A stretch of DNA of 8,804 nt, taken from contig DBXU01000160.1 of NCBI GenBank assembly GCA_002310075.1, positions 1,801 through 10,604 on the forward strand, given 5' to 3'. The notes beneath the pieces were generated by a model, which ran no database searches, was not told where the DNA came from, and saw only the letters and a program-made list of their open reading frames with translations. The number at the start of each line of letters is the position of its first letter. Position 1 is the stretch's first letter. Positions 1-7,040 of the stretch are shown here, piece after piece. The translations under genes and the position numbers were made by a program. The DNA comes from Bacteroidales bacterium UBA1204 (GTDB lineage: Bacteria; Bacteroidota; Bacteroidia; Bacteroidales; F082).

Positions 1-87
1 ATCAACGGCTTTTTCTTGACAAACTCAGTTACTTTGCAGCGAAAAAAATAATTCACCGCAAATCGCTATCGCCATGTCAAAAATCAC

Positions 88-95
88 TATCTTTG
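88..95 (+). promoter_or_regulatory. possible recA promoter (-7 box)
   Basis: TATCTTTG matches the Bacteroidota -7 consensus TAnnTTTG exactly. No TTTG or TTG is present about 19-21 bases upstream, so the -33 element is missing or weak. Transcription from here would give a leader of roughly 90 bases before the recA start at 190. The rest of 1-189 is AT-rich and holds no gene I can support. No LexA-type SOS operator was recognised. Assignment is by position and motif only. Confidence 0.35.
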
Positions 96-102
96 TCCTT
101 TT

Positions 103-124
103 AATTGATTCGTACAAATCAATT
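103..124. repeat. 8-bp inverted repeat in the recA leader
   Basis: AATTGATT at 103-110 is perfectly complementary to AATCAATT at 117-124, leaving a 6-base loop, and a run of five T (123-127) overlaps the right arm. The stem has only two GC pairs, so it would be a weak hairpin. It could be a leader structure of recA, a protein-binding palindrome, or a poor terminator for a gene left of the window. The sequence does not decide between these. Confidence 0.35.
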
Positions 125-189
125 TTTGAATTTTGAATCTTTAAATTTTAAATCATTAAATACTAACTAATTAAAAAACCCACAAAACT

Positions 190-1218
190 ATGACTACAGA
201 GAAAACACAAGAAGAAGCTGCGAAACTGAGGCAGGAGAAACTGAAGGCTTTGGAAGCCACATTGGGAAACATTGAGAAGAGCTTCGGCAAGGGAAGCATC
301 ATGCGCCTGGGTGCCGAGGCCGAGAAGATGGAGAGCATCTCTACCGGTTCCATCGGCCTTGACTATGCCCTTGGCGTAGGCGGTCTGCCGAAGGGCCGCA
401 TCATCGAGATATATGGCCCTGAGAGTTCGGGTAAGACCACACTGGCCTTACATGTGGTGGCCGAGGCGCAGAAGAAAGGTGGCATCGCCGCCTTCATCGA
501 CGCGGAGCATGCTTTCGACCGCTTTTATGCCGCCAAACTTGGCGTGGACGTGGAGAATCTCCTTATCTCACAGCCCGACTACGGCGAGCAGGCTCTCGAA
601 ATCGCAGAGAACCTCATCCGTTCCGGTGCCATCGACGTCATCGTCGTCGACTCCGTGGCCGCCTTGACGCCCAAGAGCGAGATTGAAGGAGAGATGGGCG
701 ACAGCAAGATGGGCCTTCAAGCCCGATTGATGAGCCAAGCCATGCGTAAGCTTACCGCCACCATCAACAAGACGGGCTGCGTATGCATCTTCATCAACCA
801 ACTGCGAGAAAAGATTGGTGTGATGTTTGGCAATCCCGAGACCACCACGGGCGGCAATGCCTTGAAGTTCTATAGCTCCGTGCGTATCGACATCCGTAAG
901 ATCAGCCAAATCAAAGATGGCGAGAACGTTCAGGGTAGCCGCGTCAAGGTGAAGGTCGTCAAGAACAAGGTGGCTCCGCCGTTCCGTAAGGCCGAATTCG
1001 ACATCCTCTATGGCGAAGGCATCTCCCGCTCGGGCGAAATCGTTGACCTCGGCGTTGAGATGGGCATCATCAAGAAGAGCGGCTCATGGTTCAGCTATGG
1101 CGACTCCAAGCTGGCCCAAGGTCGCGATTCGGTCAAGAAACTCATCGAAGACAACCCCGAACTCGCCGACGAACTGACCGCCAAGATCTTCGAGGCACTC
1201 GAGAAGAGTGAAGAATAA
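190..1218 (+). CDS. recA: recombinase RecA
   Basis: RecA binds single-stranded DNA as an ATP-dependent filament and catalyses strand exchange in homologous recombination and repair. The 342-residue length is normal. The Walker A motif GPESSGKT is at residues 76-83. The catalytic glutamate is E106 in DAEHAFD, and Walker B VIVVD ends at D154. The [20 protein letters not shown] segment covering DNA-binding loop L2 is at about 203-222. The C-terminal tail is acidic, as in other RecA proteins. The ATG at 190 fits the usual N-terminus and no Shine-Dalgarno precedes it, which is normal for Bacteroidota. No intrinsic terminator is seen before the next gene, so read-through into the TPR lipoprotein gene is possible. 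All key residues are present, so this is a functional, ordinary recA. Confidence 0.99.
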   Translation: MTTEKTQEEAAKLRQEKLKALEATLGNIEKSFGKGSIMRLGAEAEKMESISTGSIGLDYALGVGGLPKGRIIEIYGPESSGKTTLALHVVAEAQKKGGIAAFIDAEHAFDRFYAAKLGVDVENLLISQPDYGEQALEIAENLIRSGAIDVIVVDSVAALTPKSEIEGEMGDSKMGLQARLMSQAMRKLTATINKTGCVCIFINQLREKIGVMFGNPETTTGGNALKFYSSVRIDIRKISQIKDGENVQGSRVKVKVVKNKVAPPFRKAEFDILYGEGISRSGEIVDLGVEMGIIKKSGSWFSYGDSKLAQGRDSVKKLIEDNPELADELTAKIFEALEKSEE

Positions 1219-1225
1219 TCCTTGT

Positions 1226-1261
1226 CGTCATTGCGAGGAACGAAGCAGTGGCGCAAAGCGG
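1226..1261. repeat. dispersed intergenic repeat-like element
   Basis: The gap between recA and the lipoprotein gene contains CATTGCGAGGAACGAAGC followed by a second GC-rich arm ending in GCGCAAAGCG. From memory this resembles a short dispersed element (CATTGCGAGGAACGAAGC-like, often ending in GCAAT) found between genes in many bacterial genomes, Bacteroidota among them. CATTGC (1229-1234) can pair with GCAGTG (1245-1250) with one G-U pair, and ATTGCG (1230-1235) also nearly pairs with CGCAAA (1252-1257). No T-run follows, so it is not a standard terminator. One reading frame through it is open and fuses in frame to the next gene, but that extension is not real coding sequence. Multiplicity cannot be tested with one window. 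Confidence 0.55.
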
Positions 1262-1287
1262 TAATAATAAAGACAATTCAGTTGACA

Positions 1288-2322
1288 ATGAAAAAATACA
1301 TCCTTTTCCTCGGCTTGCTGCTCGCTTTTGTAGCCTGCAACAACACGCCGAAACCTGAAACCGACAATACAGTACAGGAGCCAACAGCTTCCGTCACCGT
1401 GAACGAGGCCGTCCAACTGCTGAGCGATTCCATCGCCATGGACAGCACCAATGCCGGCCTATATCGTAGAAGGGCACAGGCGTATTTTGCCAACGAGCAA
1501 ATCGGACAGGCTATGATCGACATCAACAAGTCGCTGCAGTTCGATCCCAATAATATCGACACCTATCTGCTGCTGGCGGATGTGTACTATGGCTTGGGCG
1601 ATGATGGCAATATCAGCACTACCCTCAACAAGGCCTGCGAGATCGACCCCATGGATCCCCGTCCTGTCGTCAAGCTGGGCGAGCTCAACCTATTGCAACA
1701 GAACTATAATCTTGCCGCTGCTTATGTCGACAAGGCCTTGAAGTTGGCGCCCTACAATCCAAGAGCCTATTTTGTGAAAGGTATGTACTTTATCGTGGCT
1801 CAGCATGATACGGTGAATGCATTGAAGAATTTCCAATATGCTGCCGAACAAGATGAGCAGTTCTATGACCCTGTAGAACAGATTTGCAGGATTTATGCCG
1901 TACAGCAACCACCTTATGCATTGGATTACATCAAAAAGGTGCAGCAACAATTCCCCGATCAAACCAATGCGCGCTATGAGTTGGCTTTGTACCAGCAAAG
2001 CCATGGCGAGCCAGAGGAGGCCTTGCGCCATTACGATACGCTGCTGATGCAACAACCTGATAATTACATCCTGTTGTATAACATTGCCTATGTCAACTTC
2101 GTCTATATGGAAAACAACGAGGTGGCCCTGGAGTATTTTGACAAAGCTTTGGAAGTGAATCCCAATTATCTCGACGCCCGCTACAACAAAGGCCGGGTGT
2201 TGGAACAGATGGGACGCTATTCGGAAGCGCTTGATATCTATAAGCAGGTGCTGAGCACGCAGCCTGATTATCGACTTGCCATCGATGGCGTCAATAGAAT
2301 ACAAAACCAAATTACGGAATAA
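1288..2322 (+). CDS. TPR-repeat lipoprotein
   Basis: This is a predicted 344-residue lipoprotein made mostly of tetratricopeptide repeats, a helical scaffold for protein-protein contacts. The start was chosen at ATG 1288 because it gives a compact signal peptide (residues 1-16, MKKYILFLGLLLAFVA) with a lipobox ending at C17. F at -3 is slightly unusual. The frame stays open upstream to a TTG at 1222, but that part runs through the repeat-like element and would bury the signal peptide. After C17 comes an Asn/Pro/Thr-rich linker to about residue 35. TPR units can be placed at about 56-89, 90-123, 124-157, 158-191, 227-259, 260-293 and 294-327, with a divergent stretch at 192-226. No enzymatic domain is visible. 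There is no clear S(D/E)-rich surface-export signal after the cysteine, so the periplasmic face is the default guess. The kinase gene follows after 26 bases, suggesting co-transcription. The partner is unknown. Confidence 0.88.
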   Translation: MKKYILFLGLLLAFVACNNTPKPETDNTVQEPTASVTVNEAVQLLSDSIAMDSTNAGLYRRRAQAYFANEQIGQAMIDINKSLQFDPNNIDTYLLLADVYYGLGDDGNISTTLNKACEIDPMDPRPVVKLGELNLLQQNYNLAAAYVDKALKLAPYNPRAYFVKGMYFIVAQHDTVNALKNFQYAAEQDEQFYDPVEQICRIYAVQQPPYALDYIKKVQQQFPDQTNARYELALYQQSHGEPEEALRHYDTLLMQQPDNYILLYNIAYVNFVYMENNEVALEYFDKALEVNPNYLDARYNKGRVLEQMGRYSEALDIYKQVLSTQPDYRLAIDGVNRIQNQITE

Positions 2323-2348
2323 GTCTTACCTCCATCCCATAAGCCACC

Positions 2349-4016
2349 ATGCTTCAAGTCTATTGCATCAACAACAAAACCATAAAGGAGTTCAAGGAGG
2401 GGACGACCTTGCTCGAGATGTTGCCTGAGTTTGACTTCGACAGGCTTTATCCCATCGTCTCCGCCATGGTCAACAATGTGTCGCAGGGGCTGAAATTTCG
2501 TGTCTACAATAGCCGCGATGTCGAGTTTCTCGATCTCACGCACCATACCGCACGTCTGGTTTATTTCCGGTCGTTGGGCTTCCTGCTTTATAAGGCCGCA
2601 CAGGACCTATTCCCAGGCAGTAAGCTGAGCATGGAGCATCCTATCTCTAAAGGCTTCTATTACCGTATCAAGAAAAGCGACGGGAGAAACCTCGATGGCA
2701 ACGACATTGCTGCCCTTAGGGTGCGGATGAGGACTATCGTGGCCGACGACATCCAATTTCGTCGCCATGAAGCCCGCATCGAGGATGCCATCAACATGTT
2801 CAGAGGCCTGGGACTCGAAGACAAGGTGAAGCTTTTGGAGACCAGCGGAGAAGCTTATACCGATTATTACACTTTGGATGGCACTACCGACTATTATTAC
2901 GGCCGCTTGGTCCCATCCACTGGCTATCTTAATATCTGGGACATCGATTCCTATCGCGATGGCATTCTGGTCCGTGTTCCTGACCGTGACCATCCCGACC
3001 AGCTGGCCGAGATGCATGACCAGCCTAAGACCTTTGAGGTGTTTTCGGAAAGCCTGAAGTGGAACGACATCATGGGCTTGAGCACGGTGGGCGATGTCAA
3101 CCATGCCTGCCAAAATGGGATGGCACGCGAGTTGGTGCAGGTGGCTGAGGCCTTGCAAGAAAAGAAAATCGTGCAGATCGCCGAGGAGATCAACAGGCGT
3201 TATCATAGTGAAAACCCCGTCCGTCTGGTGCTCATCACCGGACCGAGCAGCAGCGGCAAGACCACCTTCTGTAGCCGCGTCAGCATCCAGCTGAAGGCCT
3301 GCGGACTGAAGCCCATCTCGTTTTCCACCGACGATTATTTCGTCAACCGTGTGGACACCCCCAAGCTGCCTGATGGCACCTATGACTTCGACAACTTCGA
3401 GACCGTCGACCATGCAGCCCTTGAACGCGACCTGATCGCCTTGCTGAAAGGCGAGGAGATAGAAGTGCCTGAATACAACTTTGTCACGGGTATGCGCGAA
3501 TACAACGGCAAGAAACTGCAGCTGAAGCCGGGCTCTGTCTTGTTGCTGGAAGGCATACACGCCTTAAACCCCATGCTGACGGACGAGATTCCCGAGTCGA
3601 CCAAGTTCCGCATCTTCATTTCCACCTTGACCAGCACGGCATTGGATGACCACAACACCATCCCGACTGACGACAACAGGCTGTTGCGCCGCATCGTGCG
3701 CGACTATAACAAAGGTGCGTTTACAGCGCGTCAAACCATCAGCCAGTGGGCCAGCGTGCGTGCCGCCGAGGAGAAGTGGATCTATCCCTATCAGGAGAAT
3801 GCCGACGTGATGTTCAACTCGGCTTATCTCTTGGAGTTTGCCGTCATGCGCAACCATGCCGAGAGTATCTTGGCTACGGTGCCAAACAACTGCCGCGAAT
3901 ACACCGAAGCGCATCGTCTGTTGCGTTTCCTGCATTATTTCACGCCTGTCTCCGACAAGGAGATTCCGGCCACATCCATGTTGCGCCAGTTTATCGGTGG
4001 CAGCAGTTTCATGTAA
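2349..4016 (+). CDS. nucleoside (uridine-type) kinase with TGS/ThrRS-like N-terminal half
   Basis: The C-terminal half is a P-loop kinase of the uridine kinase/phosphoribulokinase group, expected to phosphorylate a nucleoside with ATP or GTP in the cytoplasm. The Walker A motif GPSSSGKT is at residues 298-305, the STDDYF nucleoside-site motif at 326-331, and EGIHALNP from E401. The N-terminal half resembles the start of threonyl-tRNA synthetase: a TGS-like domain (about 1-62), then a second-additional-domain-like region (about 70-210) with LFPGSK, HPISKGFYYRI and GRLVPSTG motifs. The four ThrRS editing residues appear replaced (R74, F78, Y183, L187), so this half is more likely a binding or regulatory module than an editing enzyme. 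There is no aminoacylation domain. The 555-residue length and architecture match a known Bacteroidota and Firmicutes family usually annotated as nucleoside or uridine kinase. Its true substrate is not evident from sequence. It probably shares a transcript with the TPR lipoprotein gene. Confidence 0.9.
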   Translation: MLQVYCINNKTIKEFKEGTTLLEMLPEFDFDRLYPIVSAMVNNVSQGLKFRVYNSRDVEFLDLTHHTARLVYFRSLGFLLYKAAQDLFPGSKLSMEHPISKGFYYRIKKSDGRNLDGNDIAALRVRMRTIVADDIQFRRHEARIEDAINMFRGLGLEDKVKLLETSGEAYTDYYTLDGTTDYYYGRLVPSTGYLNIWDIDSYRDGILVRVPDRDHPDQLAEMHDQPKTFEVFSESLKWNDIMGLSTVGDVNHACQNGMARELVQVAEALQEKKIVQIAEEINRRYHSENPVRLVLITGPSSSGKTTFCSRVSIQLKACGLKPISFSTDDYFVNRVDTPKLPDGTYDFDNFETVDHAALERDLIALLKGEEIEVPEYNFVTGMREYNGKKLQLKPGSVLLLEGIHALNPMLTDEIPESTKFRIFISTLTSTALDDHNTIPTDDNRLLRRIVRDYNKGAFTARQTISQWASVRAAEEKWIYPYQENADVMFNSAYLLEFAVMRNHAESILATVPNNCREYTEAHRLLRFLHYFTPVSDKEIPATSMLRQFIGGSSFM

Positions 4017-5249
4017 TCAGTAGAGTAGGTATTTCTGCCGGATGGCCAAAAACGATGCAAGGTCATCGCTCCATGAAGCGCGGATTTCGTCCGCGCTTTT
4101 TCCGTTTTCTATGTCGCGCTGCAGTTGCCTGTCGCCGGCCAGCAGACGGAAATAATCCTTGAAGAAGCCTTTGTCTTTCAGCTGTTGGTAGGCATCGATG
4201 ATCCACTCTAAATGGAGCTGGCTTTCGTTGTGGGGATAGTCATGCGCAAACTCCACGAGGTTCTCGCCGCGGCAACGTTGGCCTTCGAGTAGGGGCTTCG
4301 AGGCACCGCTGGTGCTTTGGGGCGTGAAAGTGTAGCTTCCTCGCATGTCGGGGTGGCCATAAACCTGGAAAGGCGTCTCTGTGCCGCGTCCCACACTGAC
4401 GCTGCTACCCTCGAAGAAGCAAAGGGTAGGATAGAGGTACACCGACTCCCAGTTGGGTAGGTTGGGAGAGGGCTTCACGGGCAATTCATAGATGGCGTTG
4501 CGGATGTAACCCTTGATGGGAATCACGGTCAGGTCGCAGGCAATGCCGTTTTTAAGCCAGCCTTCGCCGTTTACCATCAGGGCGTATTCACCGATGGTCA
4601 TGCCGTAGACGACAGGCACCTGGTGCATGCCCACGAAAGAATGGTTTTCAGCCTTCAGGACAGGGCCGTCGACGTAGAAGCCGTTTGGGTTGGGCCGGTC
4701 GAGGACGACAACGGGGATGCCGTTTTCAGCAGCGGCCTCCATCACGTAGCTCATGGTGGAAATATAAGTGTAGAAACGAACCCCGACGTCTTGTAAGTCA
4801 AAGAGTATGATGTCGATCCCTTGCAGCATTTCAGGCGTGGGCTTCTTGTTTTTGCCGTATAATGAAGCGATGGCGATACCCGTCTTTTCGTCTTTGCCGC
4901 TGTTTACCTTGGCGCCGGCGTCGGCAGTGCCGCGGAAGCCGTGCTCAGGCGTGTAGATCTTACGGATGTCGACGCCCAGCGAGAGCAAGGTGTCCACTAG
5001 ATGCCTATCCCCAACGATGCTCGTCTGGTTGCCGACCACGCCGACACGTTTTCCCTGCAGGAGCGTGAGATAGTCGTCCATCTGCATTGCGGCAGAGATG
5101 TAATGCGCCTTGTCGACAAAAGCCAATAAAGGCTCTTGCTCTGTCGTAATGATGCTTGTTGGTTCGTTATGGTTTTGGCTGACTTGGGCGTGACATTGCG
5201 GGAGAAACACGCAAAAGAGTAAAGTGATGGCAAAGAAATGTCGTTTCAT
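4017..5249 (-). CDS. namZ: exo-beta-N-acetylmuramidase NamZ family (DUF1343, GH171)
   Basis: Characterised members of this family remove N-acetylmuramic acid from the non-reducing end of peptidoglycan fragments, feeding cell-wall recycling. Family hallmarks seen are GKRVGVVGNQTS (66-77), TPEHGFRG (100-107), the ILFDLQDVGVRFYTYISTM block, VVVLDRPNP, and PSPNLPNWESVYLYPTLCFFEGS followed by VSVGRGTETPFQ. The C-terminus EIRASW...RQKYLLY is also typical of the family. Residues 1-21 form a signal peptide, probably cleaved by signal peptidase I after CHA. The cysteine in LPQC lacks a proper lipobox. A linker of about 40 residues precedes the domain, so periplasmic location is likely. The 410-residue length is normal. 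The stop codon directly abuts that of the convergent kinase gene. The gene diverges from the permease across 44 bases. No other muropeptide-recycling gene is in the window, and exact substrate specificity is inferred from family only. Confidence 0.88.
   Translation of the reverse strand: MKRHFFAITLLFCVFLPQCHAQVSQNHNEPTSIITTEQEPLLAFVDKAHYISAAMQMDDYLTLLQGKRVGVVGNQTSIVGDRHLVDTLLSLGVDIRKIYTPEHGFRGTADAGAKVNSGKDEKTGIAIASLYGKNKKPTPEMLQGIDIILFDLQDVGVRFYTYISTMSYVMEAAAENGIPVVVLDRPNPNGFYVDGPVLKAENHSFVGMHQVPVVYGMTIGEYALMVNGEGWLKNGIACDLTVIPIKGYIRNAIYELPVKPSPNLPNWESVYLYPTLCFFEGSSVSVGRGTETPFQVYGHPDMRGSYTFTPQSTSGASKPLLEGQRCRGENLVEFAHDYPHNESQLHLEWIIDAYQQLKDKGFFKDYFRLLAGDRQLQRDIENGKSADEIRASWSDDLASFLAIRQKYLLY
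4076..4101 (+). terminator. intrinsic terminator for the kinase transcript, inside namZ
   Basis: AAGCGCGGA (4076-4084) pairs perfectly with TCCGCGCTT (4090-4098) around a 5-base loop, and the T-run 4097-4101 follows on the plus strand. It lies 60 bases past the kinase stop and within the C-terminal coding region of the opposing gene. On the minus strand only two T residues follow the stem, so it should act mainly on plus-strand transcription. Confidence 0.65.
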
Positions 5250-5262
5250 CGGGTTTTATTTT

Positions 5263-5270
5263 TACTTTTG
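5263..5270 (+). promoter_or_regulatory. candidate permease promoter (-7 box)
   Basis: TACTTTTG matches TAnnTTTG exactly, and is the same octamer as in the strong promoter at 8242-8249. The -33 region is poor. Transcription would start near 5277, which is almost on top of the upstream in-frame TTG at 5279. This favours ATG 5294 as the permease start. Confidence 0.5.
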
Positions 5271-5278
5271 CAAAATTA
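5271..5278 (-). promoter_or_regulatory. candidate namZ promoter (-7 box)
   Basis: On the minus strand 5278-5271 reads TAATTTTG, an exact TAnnTTTG match, about 20 bases ahead of the namZ start codon. No good TTTG lies 19-21 bases further upstream. It abuts the plus-strand -7 box, so polymerases at the two sites should exclude each other. Confidence 0.45.
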
Positions 5279-5293
5279 TTGAAAAACCTGCAA

Positions 5294-6517
5294 ATGTCGG
5301 GCCCAAAATTCATAGCAGACCGGATTTTTTCGCTTTCGAAGGAAAATTTGTCTTCGACGGTGATGCGATTGGCAGTGGCGAGTGTGGCCTTGGCCATCAT
5401 CGTGATGCTCATCGCCTGGGCTGTCGTGGTGGGCTTCAAGAACCAGATTCGCGACAAGGTGGTGGGCTTTGTGGCACCCATCCATGTGCAGTCGCTTGAC
5501 AAGAATGAGTCGGTGGAGGAGACACCATTCAAGCTGGATTCGTTGCTGGTCAGCAGGTTGAATTCGGTGGAGGGTATCAGCCATTACCAGATGGTGGCCG
5601 ACAAGGCGGGCATGATCAAGACCGACGATGAGATACAGGGCGTTATCTTGAAAGGCGTCGATGAGAACTACGACTGGACATATTTCCGTAGCTGTCTTTT
5701 GGAAGGGCAGACGCCAGAATACAAGGCGGGTGAACGTTCCACCGAGGTGCTCGTCTCCAAGGTGGTTGCCGACAAGATGCTGCTTGATGTGGGCGATGAC
5801 GTGCGCGTGTGGTTTATCGACAAGGACAACCAAGCCAGGGGCCGCAAGTTCGTTGTTTCGGGCATCTTCGAGACGGGCCTGTACGAGTTTGACGAACGCT
5901 ATGTCTTTGTCGACCTGAACCAAATCCGCAAACTGAACGGCTGGGCCGACGACGAGGCGGGACTGGTCGAGATCTGTCTGGAACCAGGCTCTGATTCCGA
6001 GCAAGTCAACGGGAAACTGTATTATGCCCTGCCCTCGGAGTTGGCCTCCTATACAGCCCGCGACAGCAATCCACAAGTATATGATTGGCTCGATTTGTTG
6101 GATACCAATGTCTGGTTGATCATGGCCCTGATGCTCTTGGTCGCTGGCATTACGGTCGTCAGCATGTTGCTCATCATCATCATAGAACGCACTTCGACCA
6201 TCGGCCTGCTGAAGGCGATGGGCGCCAGCAACAAGTTCGTTCGCGAGGTGTTTTTGCGTCGTTCGTTGCGCATACTGCTCATCGGGATGCTCATCGGCAA
6301 TGCTATCGGTCTAGGCTTTTGTTTCCTGCAAAAATACACGGGTTTGATCAAGCTGCCGGCCGAGACCTATTATCTGTCTGCAGTGCCTATCGAATTGCAT
6401 TTTTGGACGGTGCTGCTCATCAACCTGGGCACTTTCCTGCTTTGGGTCTTGATGCTGCTCATCCCGACCTCTGTCATCAACCGCATCAGCCCCACCAAGT
6501 CGATTCGCTTCGAATGA
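5294..6517 (+). CDS. ABC transporter permease, LolC/LolE/FtsX type
   Basis: This is an inner-membrane permease of the family that extracts lipoproteins (LolCDE) or acts mechanically on the envelope (FtsX, MacB). The visible topology is the family pattern: one membrane helix near the N-terminus (about 24-48), a large periplasmic domain (about 49-265), then three helices (about 273-297, 326-347 and 370-395). Between the second and third helices is ERTSTIGLLKAMGAS, the conserved coupling motif that contacts the ATPase. The C-terminus INRISPTKSIRFE is typical of LolE-like proteins. ATG 5294 gives 407 residues. An in-frame TTG at 5279 would add five residues but sits at the predicted transcription start. 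No ATPase (LolD-like) gene is adjacent, so the partner must be encoded elsewhere. LolE-like is the best guess, but the precise substrate cannot be read from the sequence. Confidence 0.88.
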   Translation: MSGPKFIADRIFSLSKENLSSTVMRLAVASVALAIIVMLIAWAVVVGFKNQIRDKVVGFVAPIHVQSLDKNESVEETPFKLDSLLVSRLNSVEGISHYQMVADKAGMIKTDDEIQGVILKGVDENYDWTYFRSCLLEGQTPEYKAGERSTEVLVSKVVADKMLLDVGDDVRVWFIDKDNQARGRKFVVSGIFETGLYEFDERYVFVDLNQIRKLNGWADDEAGLVEICLEPGSDSEQVNGKLYYALPSELASYTARDSNPQVYDWLDLLDTNVWLIMALMLLVAGITVVSMLLIIIIERTSTIGLLKAMGASNKFVREVFLRRSLRILLIGMLIGNAIGLGFCFLQKYTGLIKLPAETYYLSAVPIELHFWTVLLINLGTFLLWVLMLLIPTSVINRISPTKSIRFE

Positions 6518-6535
6518 GCGAAAAAAATGACTTTT

Positions 6536-6568
6536 TTGCCCGGTGTTCTGATAAAATACTTATCTTAG
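6536..6568 (+). promoter_or_regulatory. candidate promoter for the 6588-8165 operon
   Basis: TTTTTTG ending at 6538 could serve as -33, and TATCTTAG (6561-6568) as -7, with one mismatch to TAnnTTTG. The spacer is 22 bases, slightly longer than usual. The predicted start near 6575 leaves a leader of about 13 bases. It lies in the 70-base gap after the permease stop, where only a weak A/T hairpin is otherwise seen. Confidence 0.45.
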
Positions 6569-6587
6569 CAGCCCAATCCCAATAATT

Positions 6588-7040
6588 ATGATGAAAGACT
6601 TTACCATTAATCCCCTGAAAGGCTACGGAGAGATACCTTTCGGAATGACACTCGACGACACCGTAAAGATCCTGGAAATGCCCGATTTTTATGAGGAACT
6701 GAGTGATATGGAGGAGACGGGCAACCGCTCCATCTATTATGAATACGATGGCATCCAAACCAATATCTATTTTGAAGGCATCACCAAATCGGTGGTGGCT
6801 TGCTTCGAGACCGAAAACAAGGAGGCTACATTGTTTGGAAAGAAGGTCTTTGAATTGAAGAAGGACGAAGTCGTCAAGCTGATGAAAGACAACGGCTTCA
6901 AGGATTTGGAAGAGGAAACCGAGGACGGCGAGTTGCGCGTTTCGTTCGAGGATGCCTTGATCGACTTCTTTTTTGAAGACGGCGCGATGACGGCGGTCAG
7001 CTGGGGCGTGCTTGTTGACGAACAGGGAGATATCATTTGA
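6588..7040 (+). CDS. uncharacterised acidic protein with an apparent internal duplication
   Basis: I do not recognise this 150-residue protein. It has no signal peptide or membrane segment and is strongly acidic, so it is probably cytoplasmic. It appears to contain two similar halves, each a helix followed by two strands. The first half has FGM at 18-20, DDTVKIL at 23-29 and IYYEYDGIQTNIYFE at 49-63, then GITKSVVACF. The second has FGK at 83-85, DEVVKLM at 93-99 and LRVSFEDALIDFFFE at 116-130, then DGAMTAVSWG. The strand-pair blocks are the same length. Two ATG codons (6588 and 6591) are in tandem and either could start translation. The stop codon TGA shares its last base with the ATG of nth, which points to translational coupling and co-expression. 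This does not prove a shared function. It has normal codon use and looks like a real gene. Confidence 0.8.
   Translation: MMKDFTINPLKGYGEIPFGMTLDDTVKILEMPDFYEELSDMEETGNRSIYYEYDGIQTNIYFEGITKSVVACFETENKEATLFGKKVFELKKDEVVKLMKDNGFKDLEEETEDGELRVSFEDALIDFFFEDGAMTAVSWGVLVDEQGDII

Noticed and set aside
16..37. TTGAC ... TACTTTGC as a promoter
   Set aside because: The spacer is only about 11 bases and the -7 match is imperfect; the box at 88-95 is a better candidate.
1..51. Possible C-terminal end of an upstream gene (16 codons then TAA)
   Set aside because: Too short and without any recognisable feature; another frame is also open here, so neither can be supported.
1222..1287. TTG start extending the TPR lipoprotein by 22 residues
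   Set aside because: The extension reads through the repeat-like element and would place the lipoprotein signal peptide internally; ATG 1288 gives a proper signal.
2607..3560. Long open frame antisense to the nucleoside kinase (317 codons)
   Set aside because: It lies wholly inside a well-supported gene, shows no recognisable domain, and its His/Val/Gln/Asp-rich composition is what codon bias of the sense gene produces.
5276..6076. Open frame antisense to the permease (266 codons)
   Set aside because: Shadow of the permease codons; no motifs, no promoter, and it would run across the divergent promoter region.
6518..6540. A-run/T-run hairpin after the permease stop as a terminator
   Set aside because: The stem is only A-T pairs plus a mismatch, and its T-run is better explained as part of the next promoter's -33 element.
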